This document shows, in pieces, positions 37,587-50,929 of a DNA stretch of 64,000 bases. Numbering within the stretch: position 1 is the stretch's first letter; the number at the start of each line of letters is the position of its first letter. Under the pieces are notes generated by a model that was given only the letters and a program-made list of their open reading frames with translations, was not told the origin of the DNA and searched no databases. Source of the stretch: Varroa destructor (taxonomy: Eukaryota; Arthropoda; Arachnida; Mesostigmata; Varroidae). Position numbers and translations under genes: made by a program. The stretch covers positions 38,240,051-38,304,050 of the forward strand of contig NW_019211455.1 of the NCBI RefSeq assembly GCF_002443255.2. The letters run 5' to 3'.

Positions 37587-40282
37587 TGTGTGGTATAATT
37601 GCGCTAGCACTATTTATAGTTCAGTTAATATGCTCAGGACAAAACATCAATTTCGTCACATATATTACTCACGGGTGACTCGTTTCGAAAAGGAATATTT
37701 TGTTATATCTAAAAGTTTACTTTAGCTAATTGGGTTGCTTCTTTTATTTGTTGATATGATTCAGGTTATACTAATGACATTGGAATTTCCTTAGAAGCAC
37801 GAGCTCTACGTACAGGACAAATGTCCTGAGATGGCAAGGCTTAATTAAGTGATGTAGCGATCGAGCAAGCTAAGGAATATTACATTGGTACTCAGAATAA
37901 AAATGGTCAAGTATAATCATATATTTCTAATTAAAGGTTTGAGGGAATTTTTACATTATGATACAGACACTCTGTCCGAAGTTTCCTTATAATATTTACC
38001 AACATTTGGCGAATAAATGTAAACAAAATGTCCGTAAAAGAAATATCAAATAACCTGATTGCTAGACTAAAAACGGATAGTGCCTTTTTTAGAATGACGA
38101 CATATTTACTCTGAAAGGAGCTGACTGATTTAGTTATAATCGGGTCATCAAATGAAATTCATTGCGGAAAGCAACCGATATTGTGGCATATCATTCTATA
38201 CACACAGAGGCAGATGTTTCGTAACGAATTATGCAAGTTTTGTAAGAGCTATGTTCTCACTCCGCCATTAGGTTCCGCCATCCGTTTATAAGCCATTTAA
38301 TAAAAACAAATAATTGAATAGGGTTACTGCACGCATCAACAAATCTATTCTTCGTAGACTAGCATCCAATTTAATAGCGGTCCCATAGCCCAAAGCCGAC
38401 CACAAGTAATTTTTAATAATTCATTCCGAGCGATAATGATCCTGAATAGGGAAATATTGATACGTGTCGCGCCGTTAATGATTCGTTAAAACATGCCAGA
38501 CACGAAAGAAAATGTAGCCAGTTTAAATGTTGCACTGAAAGGTGCAAAAAGACGGGGAACGAGTAAGGGTTGTAACTCAGTTAATTTCTGTTTTGTGTCC
38601 TCTATTCCTATGGGATTTTATAGTCCTTTTTCGCAACAGATCCAAATATCCATATGAATTTCAAGAAGAGTCAGGAGTGGCTTTTTGAGGCATTTGATGT
38701 ATTCTTCTATCTACCGTTTCTACCTGAACACTTGTTCTGGATCTTCTGTTTTGTCCTGGATCCTTCGGAGACAACACCGACTACTGTTTCTGACAAACCA
38801 GAGAAGGACATAATCTAGATGAAGCATTCATTTAGCGTAAGATACTGGACAGAAGCTTATCAGCGTTTCTATTATGAACACAAACCTCCTGCAGATGGGT
38901 TGGCAATTTTGTTTAAAGAAACCTGGACGTATTTTTAGTGCTGGGATCTCATGCGTTCAACCTCAAGGCACTACCCTCTACGATAAACATCCCGTCAAAG
39001 AGTAACTCAGTTTGTTACATTGTGTGTGTTTCTTGATCAGATAAAAATCTTGACGAATAATTCCAAATTGCGTAAGTGATCGATATCCTAGCTAGAAATA
39101 TCTGTACTCGAATGCCATGGTTTTCTTCTATATGTTTTCAGCTGAGCCTTTTAAGCGATGAGCGAAACTTCCATAGAAGACTGAAATCTAATTTAGATAT
39201 ACTACAGGGGCGTAGGCATATTTTCGAAGGTCTAATGTGAGTATACGGTAAACAGAAGATCCATCAGCCTATTTTATGAAGGAGTTGAATTCCCCGAAAA
39301 AAGGACAAGCTTTTTGTTTTAGTCTGTTGAGACGTCCATATTTACTGTAGAAATCTGAAAGAAAACAAGTAACCAAAGGTGCTTCTTGCGTCATAAATCA
39401 AATACACGTAAAGGTTAAAAATACACTTCATTGAGTCCCTTTTGAAAACGGTGTTGCGAAAATCCCAACAAAAGTCTACTAATTAAATTTTGATGAGTAT
39501 TGTTTGTACTTCACGCTAACGTAGAAAGCGTTTAACAGTGACTTGCGTACAATGGCGACGAATCTATCTATATGCTATGAGGACCCGAACTTAAGGCAAC
39601 CTTCTACTATATGGGGTTTATGTATAATACATTCCTCTAAAACCATTCCGTCTAATGAGGTCAAAATTTGTTTTCTCGAATAAGACTCATGAAAGACTCG
39701 CACTTCAACACGAAAACATACGACATAAATACGGAAGCATTCCAAGGCTCAAATAAGAATAACCTAAGGTACAGCCAACCAGATAATACAATGCAAATAC
39801 GGCATAGTGCCAATGTATTCCAGTTTAACGGACCTGTGTCACCAAAAGCTCCAAGAATGATAAATCACTTACGCTCAGGGAATGAGCAAATTTCATTGTA
39901 CTATTTAAGCTAAAGGTACTTATCTTATGCTTCATGTAATGGCCAATAGTGGCGTTTGTACTTTTTATAGCTGATTATTAAATAAACATACATAGTAGCC
40001 ATGAATGAGATGCATATTACTTTAATGTATGCATTCGCGAAATAACTAAACGAGATACTGTATCTACAACCACTCGATCTATTTCCCCTCTATTCAACCA
40101 CAGAGTAACATATTACAAGAAATTCAAACCTTGCTTTCCGCTTTCCAGTGTCTACCTGCTTACTTTAATTGATTTCAAATGACAGCTGGCTTCACTACAA
40201 ATGCGTCACTTCGTACTAATATATAATAACATAATGTACGCTAGTTTTCTGACAGCTCCGGGTTAAAAGTTACACCCAACAA
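37587..40282. other. AT-rich stretch
   Basis: No gene, RNA or repeat family is recognised. The frame at 39668-39913 (plus) has no similarity known to me. Confidence 0.45.
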
Positions 40283-40977
40283 TTAAATGACTTTGGAAGT
40301 TTCGACATTTTCGCATGACTCATCCTTTTCGTCCCTTCGAATATCAGCATTAACCTGCTTGGTTTTCGAAGGTATTGCAATGACCTTCCGGTCACGATAT
40401 ATCAGTCTGCTTGTTCGAAGTTTTCAAGTGAAGTAAAAAAAACGTTAATAACTTTTCCCGATCATAAGCTGATACTGTGCTAATGAGGTTAAAGATATTG
40501 TTTATCGTTGAAAATCGAAGTTTAGAAATTAAGTTTTTGCATTTAGAAAATTGTGAGTACCATTCGAGTAGCAAAAATTCTATAGAGGAAACAACTGCGC
40601 CCTGAAACCTCAAGGGGAAGTAAGAGTGGCTGCGATCGCGCAAGAACAAGACAGAATCATGTGGTACGGCATTGGCCAGCCTTAAAGCATGCGCTATGGT
40701 TGAAACTAGAATTAAAGCCCTGAAAATGAAGAAGAAGAAGACCAAAAATGAGTTGCCCACGAACTGAGTTCGCAACAGATCGATACAAGTGTAACGTATC
40801 CTGGATAACTGGTAAAACCATCGTCATCAAAGGACTCCCCTGGAACATGCCATCACCATAGATAAGACATAAATCAGTTAGTGTGCTGCTTACCAGTTGA
40901 AGTGAAGTTGAGTTGAACAGTTGAAGATATGGTTTCCGTGTTTTTTCGTAGGTCTTTGTAATTTCGGTGGTTTCCAT
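40283..40977 (-). CDS. possible multi-exon gene fragment, membrane-like
   Basis: The minus strand has two long overlapping frames (40977-40657, ATG-initiated, 106 codons; 40775-40392, 127 codons). The second contains an excellent acceptor (TCTTCTTCTTCTTCATTTTCAG, ending at 40720). The frame after it is hydrophobic (ALILVSTIAHALRLANAV) and continues to DREKLLTFFLLHLKTSN. In the upstream frame GTAAGC, CTAACTGATT (branch-point-like) and TTCCAG mark another possible small intron. A third short frame reads DRRKV-like charged residues to KDESCENVETSKVI and a stop near 40283. Hydrophobic segments with a charged tail would suit a membrane receptor such as a chemoreceptor, but no diagnostic motif is visible. 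Confidence 0.25.
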
Positions 40978-41324
40978 GGTTTAGGGATCTCTAATATACA
41001 AGTTGATATAGCTCTGTCTCCTCAAATGACCCGTGGGCATCGGTGTTTGGGGGCACAACCGCAAACAAAATCACTCCCACATTTAGTGTGCTCATTGTTA
41101 CTAAAGTTTTTCTCTTCTGTTTAAATATTACCCCTATGACTATGGCTGTTTTATGCACTTAAGCTCGAACGAAAGGTTGCACGTGTGTGACGTCTTTTTG
41201 CGACGATGCAACTTTGACCATCCATAGGCCGACCGTATCCGGTAAAGACTCATCCCAAATATGGTGAAAACACCAATTAACCCTGACCATATTTTCGTCA
41301 ATACGTTTACTATATGCATTGCCC
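40978..41324. other. short noncoding stretch
   Basis: A plus-strand 67-codon frame (40921-41124) overlaps the minus-strand candidate and has no similarity known to me. Nothing else is recognised. Confidence 0.4.
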
Positions 41325-41455
41325 GATCTACGAAACGGTCAAGTCCTGTAGAGTAGCATCGGTAACAAGTAATGTGTGTCTACCTAAACGGTGTTTAGGT
41401 TTGCTGCAAAACCCGAGGCCCCTATTACCTACTAAGCGTGTAGTTTAACTATTCC
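41325..41455 (-). mobile_element. SINE-like repeat, copy 4
   Basis: On the minus strand an A-box-like GCTTAGTAGGTAATAGG (near 41425-41443) is followed by a decayed B-box region. The family core follows as AGGTAGACACACATTACTTG (41368-41387), then an extended tail ending CCGTTTCGTAG. The corresponding tail in copy 5 is CTGTTTCGTAG. The B box is no longer recognisable. It is assigned by alignment to copies 2 and 5. Confidence 0.55.
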
Positions 41456-44400
41456 AATGAATGAATGATTACCAACCCAGGGAATGCGGTAGTCGTGCTC
41501 GGTATATGTGCACTACAATAAATACCTGTTGTGATATTGATGTCTCTGTAATAATTCTTGATAGCTATATATAACCGTTGGTCCACGGGAAAACATTAAG
41601 AGCAAACACTTATTTTTAAACCGTTATTATAATAACAGTATATTTTAACTATAAAGCTAGCTTATCGCAATACCTACATACCGTGACAAGACGGCAAACA
41701 CTGCCCCATCTTAAATAACATATAAACAAATAAAAATGCTATTCTTTGCGGTATCTTGAGAAAATCGCTATTGTTATCCGCAGTTCTACGTAAGCAACGG
41801 TTCATTGTGAAGGGATTGCTGCCTGCCCTTATATGGTAAACTGAGTTCAGCGACTGTAACAGAGCGAACAATTGGTCTGTATTTGATTGAACATTTTACC
41901 GCACGCTTTAAGCAAAATGATCGTGCATATTAAAGAAACCAGAACCAAATCGCACGCACTGAAGTCGAAATGTATAGAATTTAGAAATGTCCTACACTTC
42001 ATCCTGCAGATTGTCAAGAGCCGTAAAGGGATTTGAGACGTCAACTGAACCAAGGCTTGATTAGAAGGGTGTCTGCTGATTTTTTAATTGTGCCGAAGAT
42101 CTTTTTCCTGTATCAGTAGTGTCCATGCCCTTTTCTGTTCTCCTCTGCACGCAGCAATAAGCCCCTATATCACCCGAACATCGCCGCCGTTCTCTCCGAA
42201 ACGGCGACTTTTAATCTCTGAAGCCATTTGAACCGAAAAATGTAATCATATTCGTGAAAAGATACATGCGATTTCTTAAATGAAGGCCATGTCCAAAAGG
42301 TCGTCTATAGACTATGTTGTACCTGGTTTACTCTGATGAAGGATAGTAACCCCCTTAAAAACAATGTCGAAAATTGCACATCTGTGTCCTAAATAAACCA
42401 CTCTTTTATAGAATGTCGGTGATTTACATTTTCAAATAAAGTTTAGTTTGTAAATAAAAACAATTAGCTAGACTCAACACAAGTGAGATTTATTACACAC
42501 GATTTTTAAACATGTGCCAAATTGGTATAGTACATAAATAAGTTGACACTGTTTCAGTCAGAAAAGCACACACATTCAATAGAATACTCCATAACCTGTC
42601 ATTGGAGAAACGTCTCGATATTTATAACACCACTCTAAATTATGATGAGTTAATGTAGCTTCATTTTCATTTAATCAAGCCCTCAAACCAGATCAAGGCT
42701 GGCAATAAAATAAGGCAGTGTTGTCTAGCTATCTTTGGTCATCTTCGGGAGATTGCGTTTTTCCCTCCTTATAAGCTACGTTTCTTTAAGAAAGAAACCG
42801 ATATCTTCCTAGAGATGTAAAGCACTTCAAATACGCTGATAATATTAAAATTAATTGCGCGATTATCAACAACGTTTCCTATAAAATGCTCCAGTGTACC
42901 ATAGACAGTATCGTACGTCGGTGTCTTAAAAGTAGTATACTACTCTGAAATCCAAACTTGGTAGAATTAAAAATGAGGTTTCCGCCTATGACATGAACGA
43001 TGTTAAGCGTCCTTTTGCCTAATAAAAAATTTAGGTATAAAGAAAATTGTTCAAGTTGACTTTAATGTACACATAACGCAACTAATCAGATCTACAAAAG
43101 TTTTAGTAATCAGTTTTTTTGATATTTTATTTTAAGAATATAGTTTTTGATGTTCGATTGTGTTTTAGGCATTAAAGGTTAGTAACTTCCTGCCATATTG
43201 TTACATAATAAGGGTAACTTTAAAGCTTCAAAGAGGGTTGTGTGCGGCCTAGCATATTCTACCATCGATTCTCTTGAATCAGCTACTGATTATGCGATTA
43301 GGTATGATAATGCAAATCAGCCGTTGAGACGCTTGCGAAGTACCGTTATGAAGTTAACTAAATATAAGAATAATGTTGTCTTACCTCGTACGGTATGTAA
43401 GCTGAATAAGTTCCTGATAGGCAAAACAGCTATGGACAGCCCAATAAGTTTGATGATTTGTATTTCATGATTATGGAGCCAAGTAGGGAAAATCATTCGG
43501 ACATCGCAGAGCCCAATCTCACGTTGAAGATTTGCTCCACCTTTCACGAATACTTCTACCATTTCAGAAAAAGCACCGCCCGTCCAGGCAATATTTTTGC
43601 CTACACGGATCTCGTGTCTGTCGTGTATAGACAACAACAGACAAAAACCTCATAATTTAATGAGGTCTAGATCTTCTGAAAATCTTTAGAAAAATTTATC
43701 TTGCCATCGCGATTTCGAACCAGGTTCCGGTTAGTGTGCCGTGCTTTTATTTTGTCGTGGCGTGACTGCAATGGCATTGGTGGCTCGTAATTAGCAAAAC
43801 TTTGAGCATTAGTGGACCCTGTGGGGCGGCTTATGGATCGGGCCAATCCTAGAGTGCAACCTGGCTATTTTCCCGTCGTGGAGGTCTCCTTCTGAAGCTG
43901 CCTTGTACAGGGGATCCTGCTTTCCTGATCCTTGCTCTGTAAGCGGAGGCAGCTGTTATGATGTTCTTCCTCTTCTATTCTTCTCAACGCATGAAGCGGG
44001 CTAGAAACTTTGCTAAAACTTTGCCTAAATATCCCGAGGCATTAGGAGGGTGTAAGTGTCATTGACAGCTCGTTAGAATGCAATTAGTTCATTCGATTCA
44101 ACTGCCAACGGTCTCGAGGTGAAGCAGGAGACTTCTCACTAATCCACTGCCCATAACCCTCTCAGGTCGCCCTTATGTTGCCCGTGTGGCAAATAAAATA
44201 GTTCTTTTGAGTGAAATGTTGAACAAAGCCGGACAATAAATAGACTTATGATTGAATTAAGTTTGAAGCTCGAGGATTAGATTAGGCTTGATAGTAAAGT
44301 GGTACATGTAGTTATTGCCCATCGCAAGCGCTGTGCTATTAAGAACTTTCTATTCCAATATGAGAAATGAAACTGGGGCATCTTTAAACCGTTAAAAATA

Positions 44401-44714
44401 TCTCTTAAAATTACTTCACTAGCTTTAGTGATTTTTAGGCAACTAACAAATTTGTCATAATGCACACGTAATCTGAATCGAGGCCAGCTTCAATGGAAAT
44501 ATTACTTCTAGACTAAGATACTGTAAGATGAATTGTCATATTAAAATAAACGGGTCACGTTTTTTCAAAAGTATGTTTTCTATGTTTTTCTACACTTATT
44601 GTTTATTTCTAAGATACCGTTGGAAAGCGCTTTTCCCTGTCCTACGTACGTTATCTAATGATATTGTATTATGGCTACAATTTCCACTCGAAAGTATTCG
44701 TCAAGCATAGATGT
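41456..44714. other. AT-rich stretch
   Basis: No gene is called. Frames at 43198-43470 (plus) and 43317-43637 (minus) overlap in opposite directions. The plus one contains a GTATGT donor-like site but lacks a good acceptor. A B-box-like GGTTCGAAATC on the minus strand near 43715 has no A box. Confidence 0.4.
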
Positions 44715-45708
44715 GTCAGGTGAAGAAAAAGTGCCTTCTCGACGCCCTCTGTACTATGTTTTTCGTCACTGCCAAAATACTGCCGACACTTGCCTCGGCG
44801 CTACTGCTAAAAGGAGTGCTCAAGAGTGAAAACAGTATTCAAAACCTAGAGGATGCTCCTTGCTCTGGGCCACGATCTGAGTTTGATAACGAGCATCTGA
44901 AAGCGCTTTGAAGCAAGGCGGCCGAAAATTGATCTGCGTAATGGCTGAAAAGGTGGGCTGCAGCAATAAGACTGTCGTTAACCATTTTAAGTCCTCTGGT
45001 TTTATTCAGTAACCTGGAGTTCTGTTATCTGATAAGCTTTCTGAATCCAACAACAAATTACGGCTTAATGTTACATCTTAACGCCTCGTCAAGTATCGAG
45101 CGTCAAGCCAGAGTCACCGATTTTCGCACGTGGCTGTTGCCGGTGCTAAAAAGTGGTGTCTATACATCAAGATAAACCAGAGGTCGTAATGAGTCGCTTT
45201 GTAAGAAAGGTCAATATGCAAGGTCCAATGGAACTTTATCCAGAAAAGGTCACGCTTGGATTGCATTGTCGCAAGGGTCTGATTCATGGGGAATTGCTCG
45301 CTACAAGCCAGACAGCTGACCGGCACGATTACATGACTTAATCTCATCGAGTCATTTGAACTACTCAAAAGAAAAAGCTCGACAGATGAACTCAGGTGAT
45401 TTTTCTCCATGGCGACGTAAGGCCACGAATAGCAGACATCTCCAAGGCTTCCTTGGTGCTTGCTCCCTTGATGATGGTTTCAAATGAGGGCTTTTCTGTA
45501 CCTTTCTATAGTCGTTAGATTTTACACCGACAGACGCACGCTCACCTTTCCATTCACAGAGCAATCACTCTCATAATCTTACTTTTGACTACGGCTACGT
45601 AACTCAGAACACGGTTAAAAAAACTTCGAAACGCAACTTGCCACCTTCTGGCAAGATGCACACATCAGGAAACGAAAAGAGTCATGAGCACTGACGGAAA
45701 ATAAATAA
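44715..45708 (+). mobile_element. decayed mariner (DD34D) transposase, copy C
   Basis: Plus-strand frames read a mariner transposase nearly end to end. Segments in order are: CLLDALCTMFF; NLEDAPCSGPRSEFDNEHLKAL (with the preceding WF..F. segment deleted); AEKVGCSNKTVVNHFKSSGF (the second HTH); KLSESNNKLRLNV; GAKKWCLYIKI; LIHGELLATSQT; VIFLHGDVRPRIADISKASL; SLDFTPTD; and a C-terminal STDGK. The first catalytic Asp is Ala (GCT at 45145-45147) and the second is Gly (GGC at 45411-45413). The third is kept (GAC at 45533-45535). Stops and at least two frameshifts make it dead. Its protein differs in subtype from copies A and B (CSNKTVVNH versus their HTH), so it came from a separate lineage. Ends are approximate. 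Confidence 0.9.
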
Positions 45709-47949
45709 CATAAAATAAAGCATGTGGTATTTTCTACTTAGTGAAAAAAATCGCGATTACTTATTATCTAGCGTGAACGCAAGTCAAGAATTATTAACGG
45801 GTCTATAAGGAACTTTTCTAATGAATATTAATTGCAAGCGAAATAACAGTGTGGACCTTATATTTTCGTACATGATTTATTATATACTAAGCTGCTTGAG
45901 TCTTTTTTTGATACTTGCCACTACGGCAACGGCAGCTACTTTATTCTCTATAGTGCTATTAAACATTATTAGCCATAAAAAAAAAAAATAAGAATTAGAC
46001 AAATTTAAAAAAAATGCGCTCGTTTCCTTTAATAAGCTGTATCCGTATGCGCGGACACCGATGAATTTGTCGTCCTACGTGAGCAGCCTATTTGCAAGTT
46101 GGTGTTTTCTTCTTTTATTTATTCTTTGAATTCGGATATTTGACATTCACATAGCTTTCACTATGTACATTGACAAAAATTAGCTAAACTAATTAAACTA
46201 ACTAATAAATAAATTAATTGATGAAAAACATACGGTACAGCTTTACCATTCACGGCAGCGAAAAATGACTACTATCATTATAAGAAGGGTACAAATAGCG
46301 CCTGGCGCACGAAGAGTTCGTTCTAGCCTTAAATGCAGAGAGCCCTTTTATTATTTTCACCATTTAGTGGAATGACTAAAAATGCCAGACGATTGTTACT
46401 TACTTAACACAATTAAATAATATATATTCTATAATTGGCATTCAGTAATCATGTGTCGTAGTAACCGTTTTGAATATTGCTCCTCAGTCGAATTATCATG
46501 GTCGAAATATACCAGACACATTTACTACTACATATGGAATACAGATTGTATTATACATATATGGTAGCCAAGATGAGATGCTGGATGTGCGGGCCAAGAG
46601 GTAAAACACTAGCGCCAATTAAGGATATTCTATTCGAATAACATGCACCGACTACGATTAATCAGTTCTCTGCTTATGCCAATGTATATATATCTACACT
46701 CGCTCGTGAGGCGGGTTTTTCAAAAAAAAAAACATCCGCATTGTGTAATACAGACCTTAATGAAGAGCAAAATTAAGTTGATAGCAAAAATGAGTATAGA
46801 TGAAGCAGAGTAAACTGCCGCCGCCCTCCGCTCGTATGGCAACAGACAGTATTTTTTTCTTTTCGTGACCTTTGGCCAATTGCATTGTTTGAACTCTTTG
46901 CAATATCTACATTCGTAAAACTGAATTCTTTCATGCTTATGTACTTAGATACTGGAGCGTGAATCGACGGCTTCTACTCAAAAGCGCCGGTTCCTCCTCA
47001 TCGAATTGTTTACTTTTTAAACAATTTACACGAAAATGATTATCAGATTGTAGCGGAATTGTGCGTTACTTTCCAAAACATATTGGTTCAATCTTCACGT
47101 TCAAAACCGCTCTTACTGCGTCAGACGGCCTTGTCTTCGCGTCAGCACGACGACCACGATATTTATTCTTGGTATTTAACATGAATCTCCTATATGTGCC
47201 TCAGACCATTAGGCAGACACAATTTACAACTTAATTGCGTCATGAGAATTTCCTATTTTTGTGATAGCATCTATATAGATTCATTACAACCATGTTGTAC
47301 ATTTGTTGCTGTTAAAAAGGAGCAGGTTGCCCAACAGCAGAGCGCCGGCATAACCAGCGGTACAACGTGCATACAGTGACGAAATCCTTTATGCATTTCG
47401 CATCATCTGATGCTACGGGCTGAGTCGTCTCTTTGGTACGAAAACAACTGTGTAATGCTTAAATCATACGACCATGCGTTACTGTATACCGGTCCTGCAA
47501 CCAAGGTACTGCTAAAGGAACACAGTCTGACATTTTTATCGGATTCCAGATTGAAATTGAAAAAAAACATCATCATCAAAGCTTTATTATAAATACATAT
47601 ATATATTATCGGTAAACCTGTCGAATTGTCACGATTGATCTCACAAATGATGTCACGTTTAGTTAACGTTCAAGTACATATACTACAGAAAATAGTTTTT
47701 TAGCTGTGTGTTTTCACTCGCGTCTTACTAAGTTGGCTTGCTTAGAACTTTTAAGACCAACTATTTCAAAACAGTTATGCAGAATTAGAAAAATGCACGA
47801 ACTGTGTTAAAGAAACACTTGCGCAGCTGTAAGTGATATCTCTCTTCAGATACGTCCATGGTTATCGCGCGTAGCTTGTTCATGACCGCTTTGACAGAAC
47901 AGGCACTTACCTTTCACGTTAACTTTCCTTGAAGATAGAAATTACACGT
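45709..47949. other. AT-rich stretch
   Basis: Poly(A) tracts and stop-dense sequence. No gene, RNA or repeat family is recognised. Confidence 0.5.
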
Positions 47950-48190
47950 GTTGCAACTCTGCCCTTATGAGAAACTTACCGCCCTCCCTAAGAGCTCATT
48001 TAGACTCTCTATAAAACTGTTACAACTTCATTTATCACCTCCGTCTGAACACCTCTGTCGCGAGGCTTCATTTTTCCTGCAATTTTCTTCCGACCCTTTC
48101 AAGTTTCCTGCTCCATTCCTTCGTCCCTCCAGCACCGTATTCTCTTCTCTTGATGCTGTCGTCGTCGTCCATAGTGCCTCTTCGTAATAA
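47950..48190. other. pyrimidine-rich island
   Basis: The plus strand is rich in C/T (for example CCTGCTCCATTCCTTCGTCC), with a plus frame 47948-48187 and a minus frame 48028-48240 open simultaneously. It is similar in character to 2500-2790 and 15370-15660. No similarity is recognised. Confidence 0.3.
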
Positions 48191-48212
48191 CACCCTTGCC
48201 GACCCGATCCCT

Positions 48213-48220
48213 TATATAAG
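48213..48220. promoter_or_regulatory. TATA-box-like TATATAAG
   Basis: CTTATATAAG is palindromic, so it could act in either direction. It lies just after the pyrimidine-rich island. No convincing initiator is found at the correct distance, so this may be chance in AT-rich DNA. Confidence 0.2.
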
Positions 48221-48335
48221 ACAACGTCACACGTTCCCAAGGATTTGACACAGGTGAACAGTGACCGACACGTGTTTTATCGCTCTGCTTGGTGTTAAGT
48301 ACTGGAGCGTGTAAGCACTGTCTAGTTTAAGTTTA

Positions 48336-48358
48336 ATATATATGTATATATATATATA
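48336..48358. repeat. imperfect (TA)n tract
   Basis: TA dinucleotides interrupted once by a G. Confidence 0.9.
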
Positions 48359-50160
48359 GTTTAATAAAAATGAAAAACTTAATATGGGACAACATACCGT
48401 TATGAAGGTCTCTCGAATACAAAACATTTTCTAACTATTAGATTCGCTCACGCCTCTGTAAAAGCAAGAGTTGTTTCCTCAACCAATGATGGCACAATGC
48501 TGCTGGCTATATCTGAACGGCTCAATTAAGAGACCCGTAAAAACGTTCTATCTTGGTAATGAATACTATATGAGGTGGCTTTGTGTAGTGGAATGTCCAG
48601 AAACCAATTATAAAAGTTCGTATGCGGGTTACGCTGTGTAACACTTCGAAAACCTTTTGTAACGCCACCATTACTAGGTCGAAGCTGCACACATAGAAGC
48701 TGTCACCAGGCTGAATTTCTTCAGTTACCTGACATTTAGATTATATTCCAACTATATATAGTATATTTTGTCGCTAGAGTCGACGACTTAAGAACGAAGC
48801 AAGCTTGTGGAATGCTCTTTCTCGGTTTTTCTGCCCCTTACAGTGGTGCCACAAACTCTGAAATTCTGAAAACTCTAGAAAAGAATTTTCAAGTAAGAAC
48901 GCTAAGTGTAAAGCATACATAGGGTCTATTCAGGGTTAGGACAGGCCTGGAATGAACGATACAGATCTAATGGCTACTAGTGAGAGATCCTAGCGCATTC
49001 CATGTATACGAAGAAATTTCAAACAGTGGTAAGTGTGGACGCTGGGCTACAGTTTCGGACGTTCTGCACTAACACGTAACTATAGTATTAAGAAAGAATC
49101 ACTTTCCGACGGGTGAAAACCACTTAAGTTACCTTAAAGTATTTTGTACGATATCCGCACATAAAGATTCGTTCTTGATTCTATAACTAGCTTAATGCGT
49201 AACTTTCGGCCCTGTTTAACGAGCATTACGAAGGAACGAACAACCACTCGCTACAGATTATAATGTTACGAAAAGTTTTTAGTTGGTCTATTTGGGCGTC
49301 GGTGTCGCCTTTCTCGAAAAGTGTGGGGGCAACTTCTGCAAGAGCTGAACTTGCTTCATCTGAACCATACCTGAACTTATAATGCACATGAAACCGAACT
49401 TATAGCGCCGTATCGCTTCAACGAAGCCACGTATGCACTCCGGATAGCCCCGCATCAGCCACAACAGACATAATTGCGTTCTTATCTTTCGTCACCTACC
49501 TTAGTGAAGACTGATATACATATTCAATTTTCCATCTTGCATATAATCATATATTTCCAGTTTTCCGGAATACCTGTGTTCGAAAGGTAACGTCTTCGCT
49601 TTACGTAATACCAAAAGCATAGCGTTTCATTGCTGGGTAGAATGTATTACTATCTTTGATTTGAATGTTACTATAAAGACAGGTTACTTGAATGAAGAAT
49701 GCCAAAAGCAATCTCACTATTAGAAAAGGACACTAACTGGAGATAATTTCGAATCATGAAAGTAACCTAGATCAGGTATAATCTATCCAATTTTTAGCAT
49801 TTATGAATATTGCTATTCTTTTTTACTTAGAAAATAAAGTATATATAATACAAAAACATGAGCGGAGATCCATAATTACGTGACGAAAATAACAGACGTG
49901 AGGAACGCTGATTACACTTTTACCGTTTAGACACTGGTCACGCTCTCCTTAAAAGCAGCTTTTTTAAAAAGTGGTGTCTACTGCATCCTACAGACTGTTG
50001 CTGACTATAAAATAATTGAAAGCAAAATAGCCCCACGCTCTCAGCGACAGGAGACGAGAAAATCACAAGCGCATTCTGCAACTTGTGTTGTACCTGTGTT
50101 GAGAGACGCCGCTACTACTTTGCGGGAAAAAATACAAGAGATAACGGCAATTGTGCACAC

Positions 50161-50201
50161 ATATATATAAATATAAATATATATATAAATATATATATAT
50201 A
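50161..50201. repeat. imperfect (AT)n / TATAAA tract
   Basis: Alternating AT with interspersed extra A residues over about 40 bases. Confidence 0.9.
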
Positions 50202-50929
50202 CGATCACTTAGGCAGATCACTGGCCGTTAAGAAATCACTTGAAAATTTAGCAAAATAATCAAAGCCGCTAATACACGAAGACTCCAAGGGTCACGACAG
50301 CACCCATACACGGCAAAAACTAGAGACTAAAAAAATTCTATAATAGCTAGTAAAACAACGATTAGGATATAGGATGAGTACCAGATCGTATTGCTTAACG
50401 AATTTTCCGACATCGTTAATGCATTTATACTGCTATATAGAAGCATCGGTGTATAAGCTATGCTGTTATCGCTAAAGATTATTATTCTAAACATATATAC
50501 ATTTTAGCTAATTACGTAAGCGTAAAGATAAAAAATGCAGTATGTATGTTCCAATGATCGAAGCAGTCCTGAGGCGACCACTAAAAAATAACTGTGGTTT
50601 AGTTCATATATGCGTTGAGGTATTCGGCATAGTGTTTTCCCTTATAAAGTTTTTTTTTTTACAGCGCAGAGCTATTTGCTATCTGTGTAGAAATACAGAT
50701 CATAATGATTAGATCTTCAAATGTCGGCGCGCCAGAAGAGTGATGCTGGAAGCCATTGGGAAAAGCGGAGAATGGTCAAGAACAGCGCGTAATCCGGCCG
50801 AATCCATGTCGGTCGCAGTTGGGTCAAGCAGTAGTGTTCTTGCAAAGATTAGCAGACTTCACAACCGATGCCACACACAAGTTCACTTAGCTTAATGAAG
50901 GTGAATCCCTTAACTCATACTAACTGCTG

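Larger units (their letters stand above)
48221..50929. other. AT-rich stretch with TA-rich microsatellites
   Basis: Contains imperfect TA repeats at 48336-48358 and 50161-50201. No gene is recognised. Confidence 0.5.

Noticed and set aside
43198..43637. Opposing frames on both strands as a gene
   Set aside because: Both strands are open, an in-frame stop follows the only good acceptor, and no domain is recognised.
43690..43800. Minus-strand B-box-like GGTTCGAAATC as a SINE or tRNA
   Set aside because: No A box at a suitable distance, no cloverleaf, and no shared core with the five-copy family.
49955..49985. AAAAAGTGGTGTCTAC match to the mariner KKWCLY segment
   Set aside because: The flanking sequence does not continue as transposase in any frame, so it is probably chance or an unrecognisably small remnant.
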